Source of the DNA: Symmachiella dynata
GTDB lineage: Bacteria; Planctomycetota; Planctomycetia; Planctomycetales; Planctomycetaceae
NCBI RefSeq assembly: GCF_007747995.1
Contig: NZ_CP036276.1
Coordinates: 6,996,001-7,060,000 of the forward strand
DNA length: 64,000 nucleotides
Direction of reading: 5' to 3'
Shown here: positions 51,672 to 60,202 of the stretch, piece after piece
How the letters are laid out: every line of letters starts with the position of its first letter
Position numbering within the stretch: position 1 is the first letter of the stretch
Made by a program: the position numbers and the translations under genes
Notes under the pieces: generated by a model
What the model was told of the DNA's origin: nothing
Seen by the model: the letters and a program-made list of their open reading frames with translations, nothing else
The model's database searches: none

Positions 51672-52094
51672 TTAGTTCAGTGAGGCGGCCCAATTCAGGA
51701 TGTCTGGGTCGTTATAAGTCTGGCCGATCGCATCCGAGACAGACTTGACCACCTCAATTTTTGTGACCGGTTTGGCCAAAACCGAATAGGCCTCCGCCTG
51801 CTCGGCGTCGCGGCGCAAATCGTCCGTTGCATCGGCGGTGATGATAATACATGGCAGCAATTCGTGCAGCGATTTGACAATCCGCACCGTTTCCAACCCG
51901 GTGAGGACTTCCATATGCATATCCAACAACACTAAGTCGACGTGTTGCTCTTGCACAATATCGATTGCCTCTTCGCCCGATTCCGCCTCGACCAAGCTAA
52001 ACCGCAGCTCAAATATTGAGCGGAGTGCCTCGCGAAAATGCGGATCGTCATCGGCGATCAACAATTCATAAGGACGGTTGCCTCGACGTCTCAC
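51672..52094 (-). CDS. Single-domain response regulator receiver
   Basis: The protein has 140 residues. GTG 52094 is the start, because AAGGAGG ends five bases before it; an in-frame TTG at 52115 lies upstream of that ribosome site. The receiver residues are present: LLIADDDPHF (acidic pair), LVLLDMHMEV (phospho-Asp), IITADA (Thr) and VLAKPV (Lys). There is no output domain, so it works by protein contacts, like CheY. It is the first gene of the run FHA, CheX-like, HDOD-GGDEF. Confidence 0.92.
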   Translation of the reverse strand: MRRRGNRPYELLIADDDPHFREALRSIFELRFSLVEAESGEEAIDIVQEQHVDLVLLDMHMEVLTGLETVRIVKSLHELLPCIIITADATDDLRRDAEQAEAYSVLAKPVTKIEVVKSVSDAIGQTYNDPDILNWAASLN

Positions 52095-52416
52095 AGGAAC
52101 CTCCTTTGATTCCAACGATCAAACATCACACGAAATTCTGCGCAAACAATCCCTCCGGGACTGATGCCTGACTCCCTTAACAGCAACAACAATGCCAACA
52201 GGCTGCAAATCAATGGCGATTCCCTAAGTGTCACTGTCATAGGGTGTTCCGAAATTGGCTTGCAAGCCGGGTCATCGATTGTACCAGATGAATACGTCCG
52301 AAATCGAGATGAATTTACAACCGGCATTGCCCAAACTGTCAGAACGGCAGGTTTTTTAAGTCGCCAAAATGGCCAAGAAAGCCGTAAAACAGGGGCACAC
52401 GTCTCCTGGGTTGCTG

Positions 52417-55400
52417 TTATTTCAGTGTTTCCAAATACGCCAGCAGGTCTCGAAATTCGCGAACTGTTAATTGGTCCTGGAGTTTTTCGGGCATGATTGA
52501 CGTTTTTTGAGGCACCCGTTCGTCGATTTTGTTGCTCGATAACTCCAAGATATTCCCCTGGGTATCGCCAATCGTCACCGTGCCCTCACGGTCCTGGGCC
52601 AGGATTAACCCGCTGTGGACTTTGCCATCCTGCATGACGAATGACCAGCCGGAGAATTGGGGAGCGATCTCGGCGCTCGGTTCCAGGATCGACTGCACCA
52701 GTTTGTCCCGCTTAAGCGTGCCGGCGACTTTGGAGAGTTCCGGGCCGATTTGCCCGCCGCGGCCGTTGACCGTGTGACAGCGATAGCAACCCGCTCCGCC
52801 GGAGTGAAAAAACACCCGCCGCCCCGCATCCGCATCCCCCGGTTGCTCAAGCAGCTTTTGCCATTCCTCAATGGATTGCGGCCGCTTAGTACGCAAGGCG
52901 GCGTTCCGTGGCACGTTTTGTCCGCCGGCTTTTAGCGCGCGTTTGAGTTGATCCGCCAATTCGCGATCGTCATCGGTTACATCGTCGCCTTTCGAGCTTA
53001 TCAACGATGTCGATAAATCGGTCAGCGCCGTGTTGAGCTCCGCGTTGAAATCCTGCGGCGGTATTTTGCGGACCGCTCGTAGGGCTTCGATTTGCAGGGC
53101 GCGATCTTCGGAACTCAATAGCGACGTCAACAGCTCGCGCGATGCGGCATCGATGGGTTGAGCAGCCAATCCGACTAGTGCCTCAGCTCGCAGATTGGTC
53201 TCCAGGTTTTCGTCACGCGCGATGCCTGCCAACAATTGGGTGGCGGTCGGAATGGAGGAGGCTTGTAAGGTGCGGACCGTTTCCAAGCTGAGCACCGGAT
53301 CGGCGACCGCTAATAAATCGTTGAACAGTTTGTCATTCAACCCGGCATGGGCCGGATCGAGCGCCCGCAAGGCCCGCGCCCGCAACTGTGGTTTTTGTTG
53401 GGGGTCGGTGACGAGTTGCAGCACATATTGCGAGCCGTCGATTTCGTTTTTGATTTTCGTTTTGAAATCACCGTCACGCTCCACGCCATCCAAAATCGCT
53501 AGTGCCGCCAGCGTGGCTTCGAACAGATCGGTGGAAAGATTGCCATCGGTCAGCAACTGTTGCAACTGCGGCCGCAGGTCTTGGAAATCCTCCTCGGCGA
53601 TCCACTGCACGGCGGCGCGTTGGATGTCGGGGGACGGATCGGCGAGGCCCGCTTCGGCGGCGGCTTTGAATTTGGGGGCCTTTTGGCGGAGGGCGAGGAA
53701 ATAGCCGAGGCGGGCGCGCGGTTGCTCTATGACATTGTGGTTTGTCTTTTTGATTAACAACTTTTGTGAAAACTGACTACTTGCGATTTTTATTAAACAG
53801 CAAAATACAAATGGATCGTCGTTTAAAAAGACACTGTCATACGTTTCAAGCACCACATAGGAATCAATGTTTTTCTCTTTCGAGTAGTGCCCAGCATCCA
53901 TTAGTGAAAGCGTCACGAACGGAAACGTCGGATCACTCGATTCAAACATCGTTGATAAAATGTGCCCGTACATATTCATTGGATCGGGGTCTAATAGCGA
54001 TATCCCAAAATTCAACAAGAATTCACGTGCTGCTTCATCCTGAATTAAGTCATCCCATGAATCGGCACGCTGCAGGTGCTTGTCTAAAACCTGAAATACG
54101 GCAGTTGCGGATTCGTCAAACATCCTAGCAATATTTTGATCCCTTGCCTCTTGATTTGGCTGTACCAATTCGTGTTCAGTTGGGGACATTCTGTTCGTCA
54201 GCGTCCACACAGCTTCGACTCGGGCACGCGAGGAAAGCTTTAAGTCGGTCATCGACTTTTTCACAGTATTTCGCCCCTCCTCTGTCTCCGCCAATGCCAC
54301 CGCCGCTGCGCGACGCACTTCAATCCGTTTTGACTTCAGTAACTCCTTTAACTCCGCCACCGGCCGTCCAGGAATTGTCGCGGTGTTGATCACCTCCCGC
54401 TGCGGCTCCTCTACCGCCGAGACGCGCCAGATGCGGCCGTGGCCGTGGACCGGGTAGTCCTTGAGGACCCAGTCGGTGAAGTACAAACTGCCGTCCGGCG
54501 CGACCGCCAAGCCGACTGGGCGGAAGTTTTCTCCGCCGACGATCAACGGTTCCGCCTTGGAAGTGAACGACGTGCCGCGGGGTTTGAGTTGGAATCGATC
54601 GATGCGGTGGTCGCCCCAGGAACCGACTAGCAGCGAGCCGATGTATTCTTCCGGGAAGCCGTCCGATTCGTAAGCGACGATGCCCGAGGGGGCTTCTCCC
54701 GTGCCGGCGACCATCGGCAGCGTGCCGGGCAATTCACCATTCCAGGAGGTAAACGGATGCACGCCGCGACGGCCGTTGCGGTAACGATAACCGTAATCAC
54801 CGCCGCGAATCGTGTGCAACAACCGGCAGGGTGGACGGCTGTCGGGATCGTTGTCGACGGTGAACATGCGGCCGAACGTGTCGAAACAACTGGCGTAGGG
54901 GTTCCAAAATCCGGTGGCGAACCGTGTGAGCTTCGAACCGTCGGGGCGACACCGAAAGATGTTCCCCCCTTCGCCGCCCCCGGTCTCGACACTGCCGTCA
55001 GTGCCGAACAGTTTGTAATCCGCACCGAGGTTTTCCCCCATGCCGATGTACATCCAGCCGAGTGCGTCAAAGGCGAATCCGGCCAGGCCGTTGTGTGGAT
55101 AATCGCCCGGCGTGTCGAGATGCAAAATCCGTTCGCGGCTATCGGCCTTGCCGTCGCCATCGGTATCACGAAACAACAAGACTTCTTTCCGCGTCGCGAT
55201 ATAGACCGCCCCGTCGGGCCGCAGGGCGATGCTCATGGTATGCACCAACCCGTCGGTGAAAACGACGATGTCGTCCGCGCGGCCATCGTTGTTCGTGTCG
55301 CGCATGATCAAAACGCGGTCGCTGTCGTGCCCTTGGTAATCGCTCGCGCGGTGGTGCGTGTTGCTTTCAATCGCCCACACGCGACCAAGATGGTCGACGT

Positions 55401-55560
55401 CGATGCCGGTCGGCGTGACGATCTGCGGATGCTCGGCGAACAGTTCAATTTTCAACCGCGGATCGAGCGATTTCGGCGGCGCGTCTTCCGCAGCACCGGC
55501 GATCATGGGATACACCGCGATCAGGATAACGGTAGCGAGCAGATTCATGCGAGCGGTCAT
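52417..55560 (-). CDS. PVC-type heme-binding (CxxCH) protein with beta-propeller and HEAT repeats
   Basis: This is a 1047-residue exported protein (signal MNLLATVILIAVYPMIAGAA). Domain order: an N-terminal six-bladed propeller of glucose/sorbosone-dehydrogenase-like type (~35-390; TPTGIDVDHLGRVWAIESNT, PHNGLAGFAFDALGWMYIGM), HEAT repeats (~400-880), then a C-terminal cytochrome c domain with GCYRCHTVNGRGGQIGPEL (heme CxxCH) near residue 930. Such proteins are hallmark planctomycete oxidoreductase-like proteins of the periplasm. About 53750-54200, inside the HEAT part, is visibly AT-richer and encodes atypical residues (FCCLIKIASSQFSQKLLIKK). Confidence 0.93.
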   Translation of the reverse strand: MTARMNLLATVILIAVYPMIAGAAEDAPPKSLDPRLKIELFAEHPQIVTPTGIDVDHLGRVWAIESNTHHRASDYQGHDSDRVLIMRDTNNDGRADDIVVFTDGLVHTMSIALRPDGAVYIATRKEVLLFRDTDGDGKADSRERILHLDTPGDYPHNGLAGFAFDALGWMYIGMGENLGADYKLFGTDGSVETGGGEGGNIFRCRPDGSKLTRFATGFWNPYASCFDTFGRMFTVDNDPDSRPPCRLLHTIRGGDYGYRYRNGRRGVHPFTSWNGELPGTLPMVAGTGEAPSGIVAYESDGFPEEYIGSLLVGSWGDHRIDRFQLKPRGTSFTSKAEPLIVGGENFRPVGLAVAPDGSLYFTDWVLKDYPVHGHGRIWRVSAVEEPQREVINTATIPGRPVAELKELLKSKRIEVRRAAAVALAETEEGRNTVKKSMTDLKLSSRARVEAVWTLTNRMSPTEHELVQPNQEARDQNIARMFDESATAVFQVLDKHLQRADSWDDLIQDEAAREFLLNFGISLLDPDPMNMYGHILSTMFESSDPTFPFVTLSLMDAGHYSKEKNIDSYVVLETYDSVFLNDDPFVFCCLIKIASSQFSQKLLIKKTNHNVIEQPRARLGYFLALRQKAPKFKAAAEAGLADPSPDIQRAAVQWIAEEDFQDLRPQLQQLLTDGNLSTDLFEATLAALAILDGVERDGDFKTKIKNEIDGSQYVLQLVTDPQQKPQLRARALRALDPAHAGLNDKLFNDLLAVADPVLSLETVRTLQASSIPTATQLLAGIARDENLETNLRAEALVGLAAQPIDAASRELLTSLLSSEDRALQIEALRAVRKIPPQDFNAELNTALTDLSTSLISSKGDDVTDDDRELADQLKRALKAGGQNVPRNAALRTKRPQSIEEWQKLLEQPGDADAGRRVFFHSGGAGCYRCHTVNGRGGQIGPELSKVAGTLKRDKLVQSILEPSAEIAPQFSGWSFVMQDGKVHSGLILAQDREGTVTIGDTQGNILELSSNKIDERVPQKTSIMPEKLQDQLTVREFRDLLAYLETLK

Positions 55561-55643
55561 GCGATTCCTTGTCGTGGATTGTGCGAACGAAATCGAGATT
55601 GGATTTTGGCCAGAATGAGATTGTCATGGCGGACGCACCATCA

Positions 55644-55897
55644 GCATACAAAAGTCTACGCCGAAGGCGTTAGTCATCATAGCCTAGGGTCGCGAACGTA
55701 GTGAGCGCACCCTAGGTGGGCGAGGCGATAATGTGTGGCAACCCTGCAGGGGTTGTTCAATCGTGATCGGATCGCATTACGGGGCATGCGATGCGTTGAG
55801 AAACCCTTTCAGGGTTTGTGCGCGGGGAGCCTGGGTTCCTAGGGTGGCGCGGCTTCGCCGCTTACCCTAGGCTAGGATGAGCTACCCCTTTGGGGTA
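55644..55897. repeat. Hairpin-rich tandem unit 1
   Basis: It starts GCATACAAAAGTCTACGCCG and contains, in order, CCTAGGGTCGCG...GCGCACCCTAGG, AACCCTGCAGGGGTT, GAAACCCTTTCAGGGTTT, CCTAGGGTGGCGCGGC-TTC-GCCGCTTACCCTAGG and TACCCCTTTGGGGTA. Each is self-complementary. Confidence 0.9.
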
Positions 55898-56028
55898 GTG
55901 ATAGGTGTGCGTCGACGTTCATTGGGTATGCTGGTCGCAGGGCCAGGACCGGGTGTCGGCGGAGGTGAGGATTCAGTGGGGATCCAGTCATGGCAAACGC
56001 ACCACGAACATGCAAACGTGTACGCCCT

Positions 56029-56283
56029 GCATACGAAAGTCTACGCCGAAGGCGTTCGTCATCATAGCCTAGGGTCGCGAACGTAGTGAGCGCACCGTAG
56101 GTGCGTGGGGCGATGATGTGCGGCAACCCTGAAGGGGTTGTTCAATCGTGGTGGGATCGCATTATGGGGCATGCGATGCGTTGAGAAACCCTTTCAGGGT
56201 TTGTGCGGGGGCGGGCCTGGGTTCCTAGGGTGGCGCGGCTGCGCCGCTTACCCTAGGCTAGGATGTCTTACCCCTTTGGGGTA
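56029..56283. repeat. Hairpin-rich tandem unit 2
   Basis: Same order of hairpins as unit 1, starting 385 bp later. It is preceded by a ~92-bp shared spacer (55937-56028) that also precedes unit 3 (56370-56461). Substitutions in one arm are often in loops or compensated (CTGAAGGGG against CTGCAGGGG). Confidence 0.9.
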
Positions 56284-56461
56284 TGTGCCCGCGGGCGTTG
56301 ATATTTGGTGGGCGTTGTTTTTTGGTGGGCGTTGATAATTTGCGGACGTTGATATTAATGGGGGTGCCAGCAGGGCCAGGACCGGGTGTCGGCGGACGTG
56401 AGGACCCAGTGGGGATCCAGTCATGGCAAACGCACCACGAACATGCAAACGTGTACGCCCT

Positions 56462-56715
56462 GCATACGAAAGCCTACGCCGAAGGCGTTCGTCATCTTAG
56501 CCTAGGGTCGCGAACGTAGTGAGCGCACCCTAGGTGCGCGGGGCGATGATGTGCGGCAACCCTGTAGGGGTTGTTCAATCGTGGTGGGATCACATTACGG
56601 GGCATGCGATGCGTTGAGAAACCCTTTCAGGGTTTGTGCGTGGGGGGACCGGGTTCCTAGGGTGGCGCGGCTGCGCCGCTTACCCTAGGCTAGGATGTCT
56701 TACCCCTTTGGGGTA
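56462..56715. repeat. Hairpin-rich tandem unit 3
   Basis: This is the third copy, 433 bp after unit 2. Units 2 and 3 continue into TTTGCCCGCGGGCGTTGA-like sequence (GCCCGCGGGC, itself a palindrome). The array ends 20-30 bp from the stop of the minus-strand lipoprotein gene. Confidence 0.9.
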
Positions 56716-56737
56716 TTTGCCCGCGGGCGTTGAGCGG

Positions 56738-57106
56738 CTAGGGCCTGTTGGCGCCTGCTGATACGGCGACGTCGTCGACGATGCCGTTGGTATGCCGGAT
56801 TTTCACGCGCCAGCGCTTCGTTCCGAAATACTCGCCGCCGGGGCCCAAGTCGCAATCGAGGTACGCGCCGGTTTCATCCGACTTTTTTTCGATTTTGAAA
56901 CCGTTGTCCGACATCACCTTCTCGGCTTTTTCAATGGGTGTGCCGGGCGGAGTTTGTTCGAGGATCCGCTGCTGCATTTTCTCCACACCGGGCAGACCGG
57001 CGTTGCGGAATTCGGCGGGGAGGTCGCTGGTTTGCAGCGGCTTCGGGGTATTGCACCCGGCAATTAGGAACAACGGCAACACGACCGCCAGAATACGTGA
57101 GATCAT
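56738..57106 (-). CDS. Small predicted lipoprotein
   Basis: This is a 122-residue protein with signal MISRILAVVLPLFLIAGC; the lipobox LIAGC ends at residue 18. The mature part has PIEKAEKVMSDNGFKIEKK, typical of small BON/SmpA-like or unassigned periplasmic proteins, and CDLGPGGEYFGTKRWRVKIR. I do not recognise a family. It lies 46 bp upstream of nothing on its own strand except the repeat array downstream, and 47 bp after the MraY-type gene. Confidence 0.7.
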   Translation of the reverse strand: MISRILAVVLPLFLIAGCNTPKPLQTSDLPAEFRNAGLPGVEKMQQRILEQTPPGTPIEKAEKVMSDNGFKIEKKSDETGAYLDCDLGPGGEYFGTKRWRVKIRHTNGIVDDVAVSAGANRP

Positions 57107-57125
57107 CGGTCACCCTTTTGATAAA

Positions 57126-57147
57126 CACTGGCCGTGCCAGTGACACC
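57126..57147. repeat. CACTGGC palindrome (family with GGCACCC tail)
   Basis: CACTGGCCGTGCCAGTGACA followed by CCCC. Related copies are at 58630-58655 and 62781-62803 (CACTGGC-AAA-GCCAGTG, then GCACCCT). Confidence 0.6.
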
Positions 57148-57152
57148 CCAAT

Positions 57153-58244
57153 TCATTGATTTTTGGCTGCACTCGATCTGTTTTTTATAACACGCACACG
57201 CCGCATCCAGCTTTTTGCCAATTCCCATTCCAGCCGGCAACAATAATGCCCGGCGAACAAATAAGCCGGTACGCCGCAAAACGCCAACCAGGCTAAGGCG
57301 GGAACACCGATGGCGACTGAAATGAAACAGGTCAGACCCGTCACGCAAAACAGGCCCGCTAGAAATCGCAGCACCGCCCAGCGGGACATGCCATGGCCCA
57401 GCAAACTGTGATGCATGTGTCGTCGATCGCCGTGCCAAACATCCTGTCCGATCAAAGCACGGCGGAGGATGGCCAAGGATGTGTCCAAAATTGGGACCGT
57501 CAATAATGCCACTGCGACACCGAGATGCAGTGCATCACCCGGTGCGCGCGGCGCTTGGATTGCTAAATACGACACGGTCATCCCGATCAGCATGCTGCCG
57601 GAATCTCCTAAATAGACGCGGGCCGGCGGCAGGTTATAAACCATGAAACCAATCAATGCTCCGGCGTGAATCAACGCCAACAGCGCGATTTCGGTGCGGT
57701 CGGTGATCACGGCGATCGCAGCGGCGGCAACTGACAATCCGACACCGGTCAATGATCCCAACCCGTCCATACCGTCTAAAAAGTTGATGGCGTTGATTCC
57801 GGAAACCAGCCACAGCACGGTTAGCATTTTTCCGAACATGCCTAGATCCCACACCGTGCCGAACACCCAAATGCGATCAACCGCATCACCGGCCATGACG
57901 ATCGGTAGCACGGCGATGATTTGTCCGACAAACTTCCAGCGTGGTTTGAGATTGAAGACATCGTCGTATGCGCCGACCAGACAGATGATCAGCGAGGAGA
58001 GTAGCACAGGAACCAAGCCCCCGACGGGAACTTCGGTCAAAGCGGCGACGCAAGCAGCTAAGAGAATGGCGACGCAGACTGCCACTCCCCCGAGCGTGGG
58101 GACGGGATATTTTTGGCGTTTGCGTTGGCCATCGGGGCGATCCATGGCTCCGGTACGCGCAGCGACAAATCGCACGCCGGGCGTGAGAAATATCGCAGCC
58201 ATAATTGCAATCACAAACGGGACACTCAGCATCCAGGCATCCAT
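57153..58244 (-). CDS. MraY/WecA-family polyprenyl-phosphate glycosyl-1-phosphate transferase
   Basis: This is a 363-residue integral membrane protein with about ten helices. Motifs in order: PTLGGVAVC, VGAYDDVFNLKPRWKF (Asp-Asp), INAINFLDGMDGLGSLTGV (Asn/Asp catalytic loop), RVYLGDSGSMLIG and HGDRRHMHHSLL (the HxxHH loop typical of WecA rather than MraY). It loads a sugar-1-phosphate from a UDP-sugar onto undecaprenyl phosphate, starting surface-glycan synthesis. The CDP-deoxysugar genes at 58681-62519 upstream on the same strand fit a glycan locus. Confidence 0.92.
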   Translation of the reverse strand: MDAWMLSVPFVIAIMAAIFLTPGVRFVAARTGAMDRPDGQRKRQKYPVPTLGGVAVCVAILLAACVAALTEVPVGGLVPVLLSSLIICLVGAYDDVFNLKPRWKFVGQIIAVLPIVMAGDAVDRIWVFGTVWDLGMFGKMLTVLWLVSGINAINFLDGMDGLGSLTGVGLSVAAAAIAVITDRTEIALLALIHAGALIGFMVYNLPPARVYLGDSGSMLIGMTVSYLAIQAPRAPGDALHLGVAVALLTVPILDTSLAILRRALIGQDVWHGDRRHMHHSLLGHGMSRWAVLRFLAGLFCVTGLTCFISVAIGVPALAWLAFCGVPAYLFAGHYCCRLEWELAKSWMRRVRVIKNRSSAAKNQ

Positions 58245-58680
58245 ACCTTATGCTTTAGACACCCGCCGGAGCAGGTGTTCAGTCGATCAACGCGGTCAAT
58301 CCATTCCCGCCGCGCACTACGGCAGGCCCGCGAAAGATAAGGGGTCGAGTGGCGGAGTATAAACGCTCATTAGAAATCGACAAACCCCATTATCGAGATA
58401 CATTTCATGCTCGAAACGGTTGCGAGATTGGGCGGGCCAATGCGCGCGTTTGCCTTTTGAGACGACGGATTCCTGTTAGGTCACCACTACCGTAGACATG
58501 GCGCAGGGCGAAGCAAAGCAGCGGGAAGGGGCGTTTTTAAACCGGAGTTTGGGAACGCGGTGACAAAGGGATGTCAAACGACCTGGGGGCGAACTGGCGT
58601 TCGTCCCCAGCCACCCTTCCGTCGCAAAACATTGGCGACGCCAGTGGCACCCTTTTTCGGGCGGGCTCTTAGTCATCTCA
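58245..58680. repeat. Intergenic region with strong hairpins
   Basis: CTGGGGGCGAAC-TGGC-GTTCGTCCCCAG (58583-58610) is a twelve-pair stem with one G-U. ATTGGCGACGCCAGTGGCAC, then CCTTTTT (58630-58655), is a CACTGGC-family hairpin with a T-tract. Together they lie just past the epimerase gene's 3' end (58681), on the far side from its start. No gene. Confidence 0.65.
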
Positions 58681-59610
58681 CTAGGCGGCGCGTGATTGTC
58701 GGTGTTGCTGTAATTCATGCACGACCGACCGCAGACCTTCGTCGAGGGTAATCGACGGTGCCCAAGCGACTTCTGTTGACAGCCGCTCGGTCACGGCGGA
58801 AATTTCCGGCGGGTTGTCGATGGAGGGTTCGCCGTTTTCGATGGTGGCATTGCCGCGGCCCACGGTTGCCACGAGTCGGGTTGCGATCTCTTCCAAAGTG
58901 ACCGGTCGGCCTGAGGCGATATTCACCGGGCCGGTTACGTTGCTCTCCAACAATGTGGTGAGCGCGTCTCCGGCGTCATGCACGTGCAAATAATCGCGGA
59001 CATGCGAGCCATGCCGGCAAATTGCTGATTTGTCGGCGAGCAAAGTTTTCACGGTTGAGGAGACAAAACGCTGATCCGATTCTCCCGGACCGTAAACGTT
59101 AAACAAACGGCCCCAGGCGGAACTTAAGCCAGTCGTGCGCGAGTACTCGGCGACCACTTGCTGCAAGGCGTTTTTAGACACTCCGTACAGACTCGTGGGA
59201 CGTAACGGGGTCGTGATCTCGTCGCAGATTTCGGCGGATTCACCATATTCGGCACAACTGCCGGCGAAGACAGCCCGCTGCCCGCCGCAAGCTGAAAAGC
59301 CGCGCAACAATCCTAGGCTGGCCTCGATCCATTGCGCATTACTTGGCGAATTCCAAAACCGGCCATGCGTTGTTTCCCACGCCAAATGCAACAGGTGCGT
59401 CGGTTGGATCATCTGTAACATACGGCAGACGTAGTCGCTGTCAAACAGATCGCATTCATGGATCCGCATCCGCGGCGACGGCGCGAAGGGGCCGGTGTAG
59501 GTCCGCGAAGCGACATGCACTTCGTAACCATTGCGCAACAAGGCGTGTACGGCATGCCGGCCGATAAAACCTGTTCCGCCGGTCACAAACACAATTTTTT
59601 CATCCGTCAT
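58681..59610 (-). CDS. NAD-dependent epimerase/dehydratase (sugar nucleotide)
   Basis: The protein has 309 residues from ATG 59610 (MTDEKIVFVTGG). It is an extended SDR: VTGGTGFIGRHA (NAD loop), LLHLAWETTHG, FAGSCAEYGES (Ser) and SLYGVSKNALQ (Tyr and Lys). As the last gene of the CDP-deoxyhexose set it is the likely 4-ketoreductase or epimerase finishing the sugar. Its ATG lies inside the end of rfbC (overlap of 11 bp), implying translational coupling. Confidence 0.9.
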   Translation of the reverse strand: MTDEKIVFVTGGTGFIGRHAVHALLRNGYEVHVASRTYTGPFAPSPRMRIHECDLFDSDYVCRMLQMIQPTHLLHLAWETTHGRFWNSPSNAQWIEASLGLLRGFSACGGQRAVFAGSCAEYGESAEICDEITTPLRPTSLYGVSKNALQQVVAEYSRTTGLSSAWGRLFNVYGPGESDQRFVSSTVKTLLADKSAICRHGSHVRDYLHVHDAGDALTTLLESNVTGPVNIASGRPVTLEEIATRLVATVGRGNATIENGEPSIDNPPEISAVTERLSTEVAWAPSITLDEGLRSVVHELQQHRQSRAA

Positions 59611-60202
59611 AAGAACGCTCCATCGTTTCCGCCACAGCGTGGGTCGCTGCAGTGGTCTCGTACTGAATCTGTCGGTCAAGGACCGGTCCAAAACTTTGGT
59701 CACGCTCTGAAATGCAACGAACTGGCAGCGGCCATTCGATGCCGATTGCCGGGTCGTCGTGGCAAAATCCGCGAGCGTGTTGGGGCGAATACGGGTGCCC
59801 CATTTGGTAAAACAATTCCGTGTCGGCGGTCAGTGTTTGAAATCCGTGCGCCATTCCACGGGGGATAAACAGCGTGCGACGATTGGCAGCGGTCAATTCC
59901 ACGGCATGCCAACAGCCGTAGGTTTGCGAGTCGGCGCGGAGGTCGACGATCACGTCATAGGCTGCGCCACGGAGGCAGCAGACTAATTTTTGTTCGGCGT
60001 GCGGCGGCACTTGATAGTGCATGCCACGCAAAGTACCGCGACGGCGATTTTGTGACAGGTTGCATTGCACGATGTCGACATCAATACCATGTTCGCGGAG
60101 CGTCTCACGACAAAACGTCCGCGCGAAAAATCCGCGCTCATCGCGCCGCAAATCCGGCTGAATGACAAATGCGCCGGCCAAAGGTGTCTCGATTAGATTT
60201 AT
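59600..60202 (-). CDS. rfbC: dTDP-4-dehydrorhamnose 3,5-epimerase family protein, non-canonical start
   Basis: About 200 residues. NLIETPLAGAFVIQPDLRRD opens the cupin fold, GTLRGMHYQVPPHAEQKL has the catalytic His, RGMAHGFQTL and ELFYQMGHPYSP (Tyr) follow. No ATG, GTG or TTG exists in frame near the expected N-terminus. The best candidate is ATA at 60202-60200, overlapping the stop of the upstream methyltransferase gene as ATAA (60202-60199), mirroring the usual ATGA overlap. The upstream open frame to 60442 is a shadow of the methyltransferase gene. It acts on the 4-keto sugar made by RfbG. Confidence 0.85.
   Translation of the reverse strand: MNLIETPLAGAFVIQPDLRRDERGFFARTFCRETLREHGIDVDIVQCNLSQNRRRGTLRGMHYQVPPHAEQKLVCCLRGAAYDVIVDLRADSQTYGCWHAVELTAANRRTLFIPRGMAHGFQTLTADTELFYQMGHPYSPQHARGFCHDDPAIGIEWPLPVRCISERDQSFGPVLDRQIQYETTAATHAVAETMERSYDG

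Noticed and set aside
52164-52496. 110-codon plus-strand frame beyond the PVC gene
   Set aside because: It overlaps the 3' end of the large minus-strand gene, with no motif and no ribosome site.
55644-56715. Tandem units considered as a CRISPR array
   Set aside because: Units are ~255 bp, only three, with similar rather than unique spacers and no cas genes.
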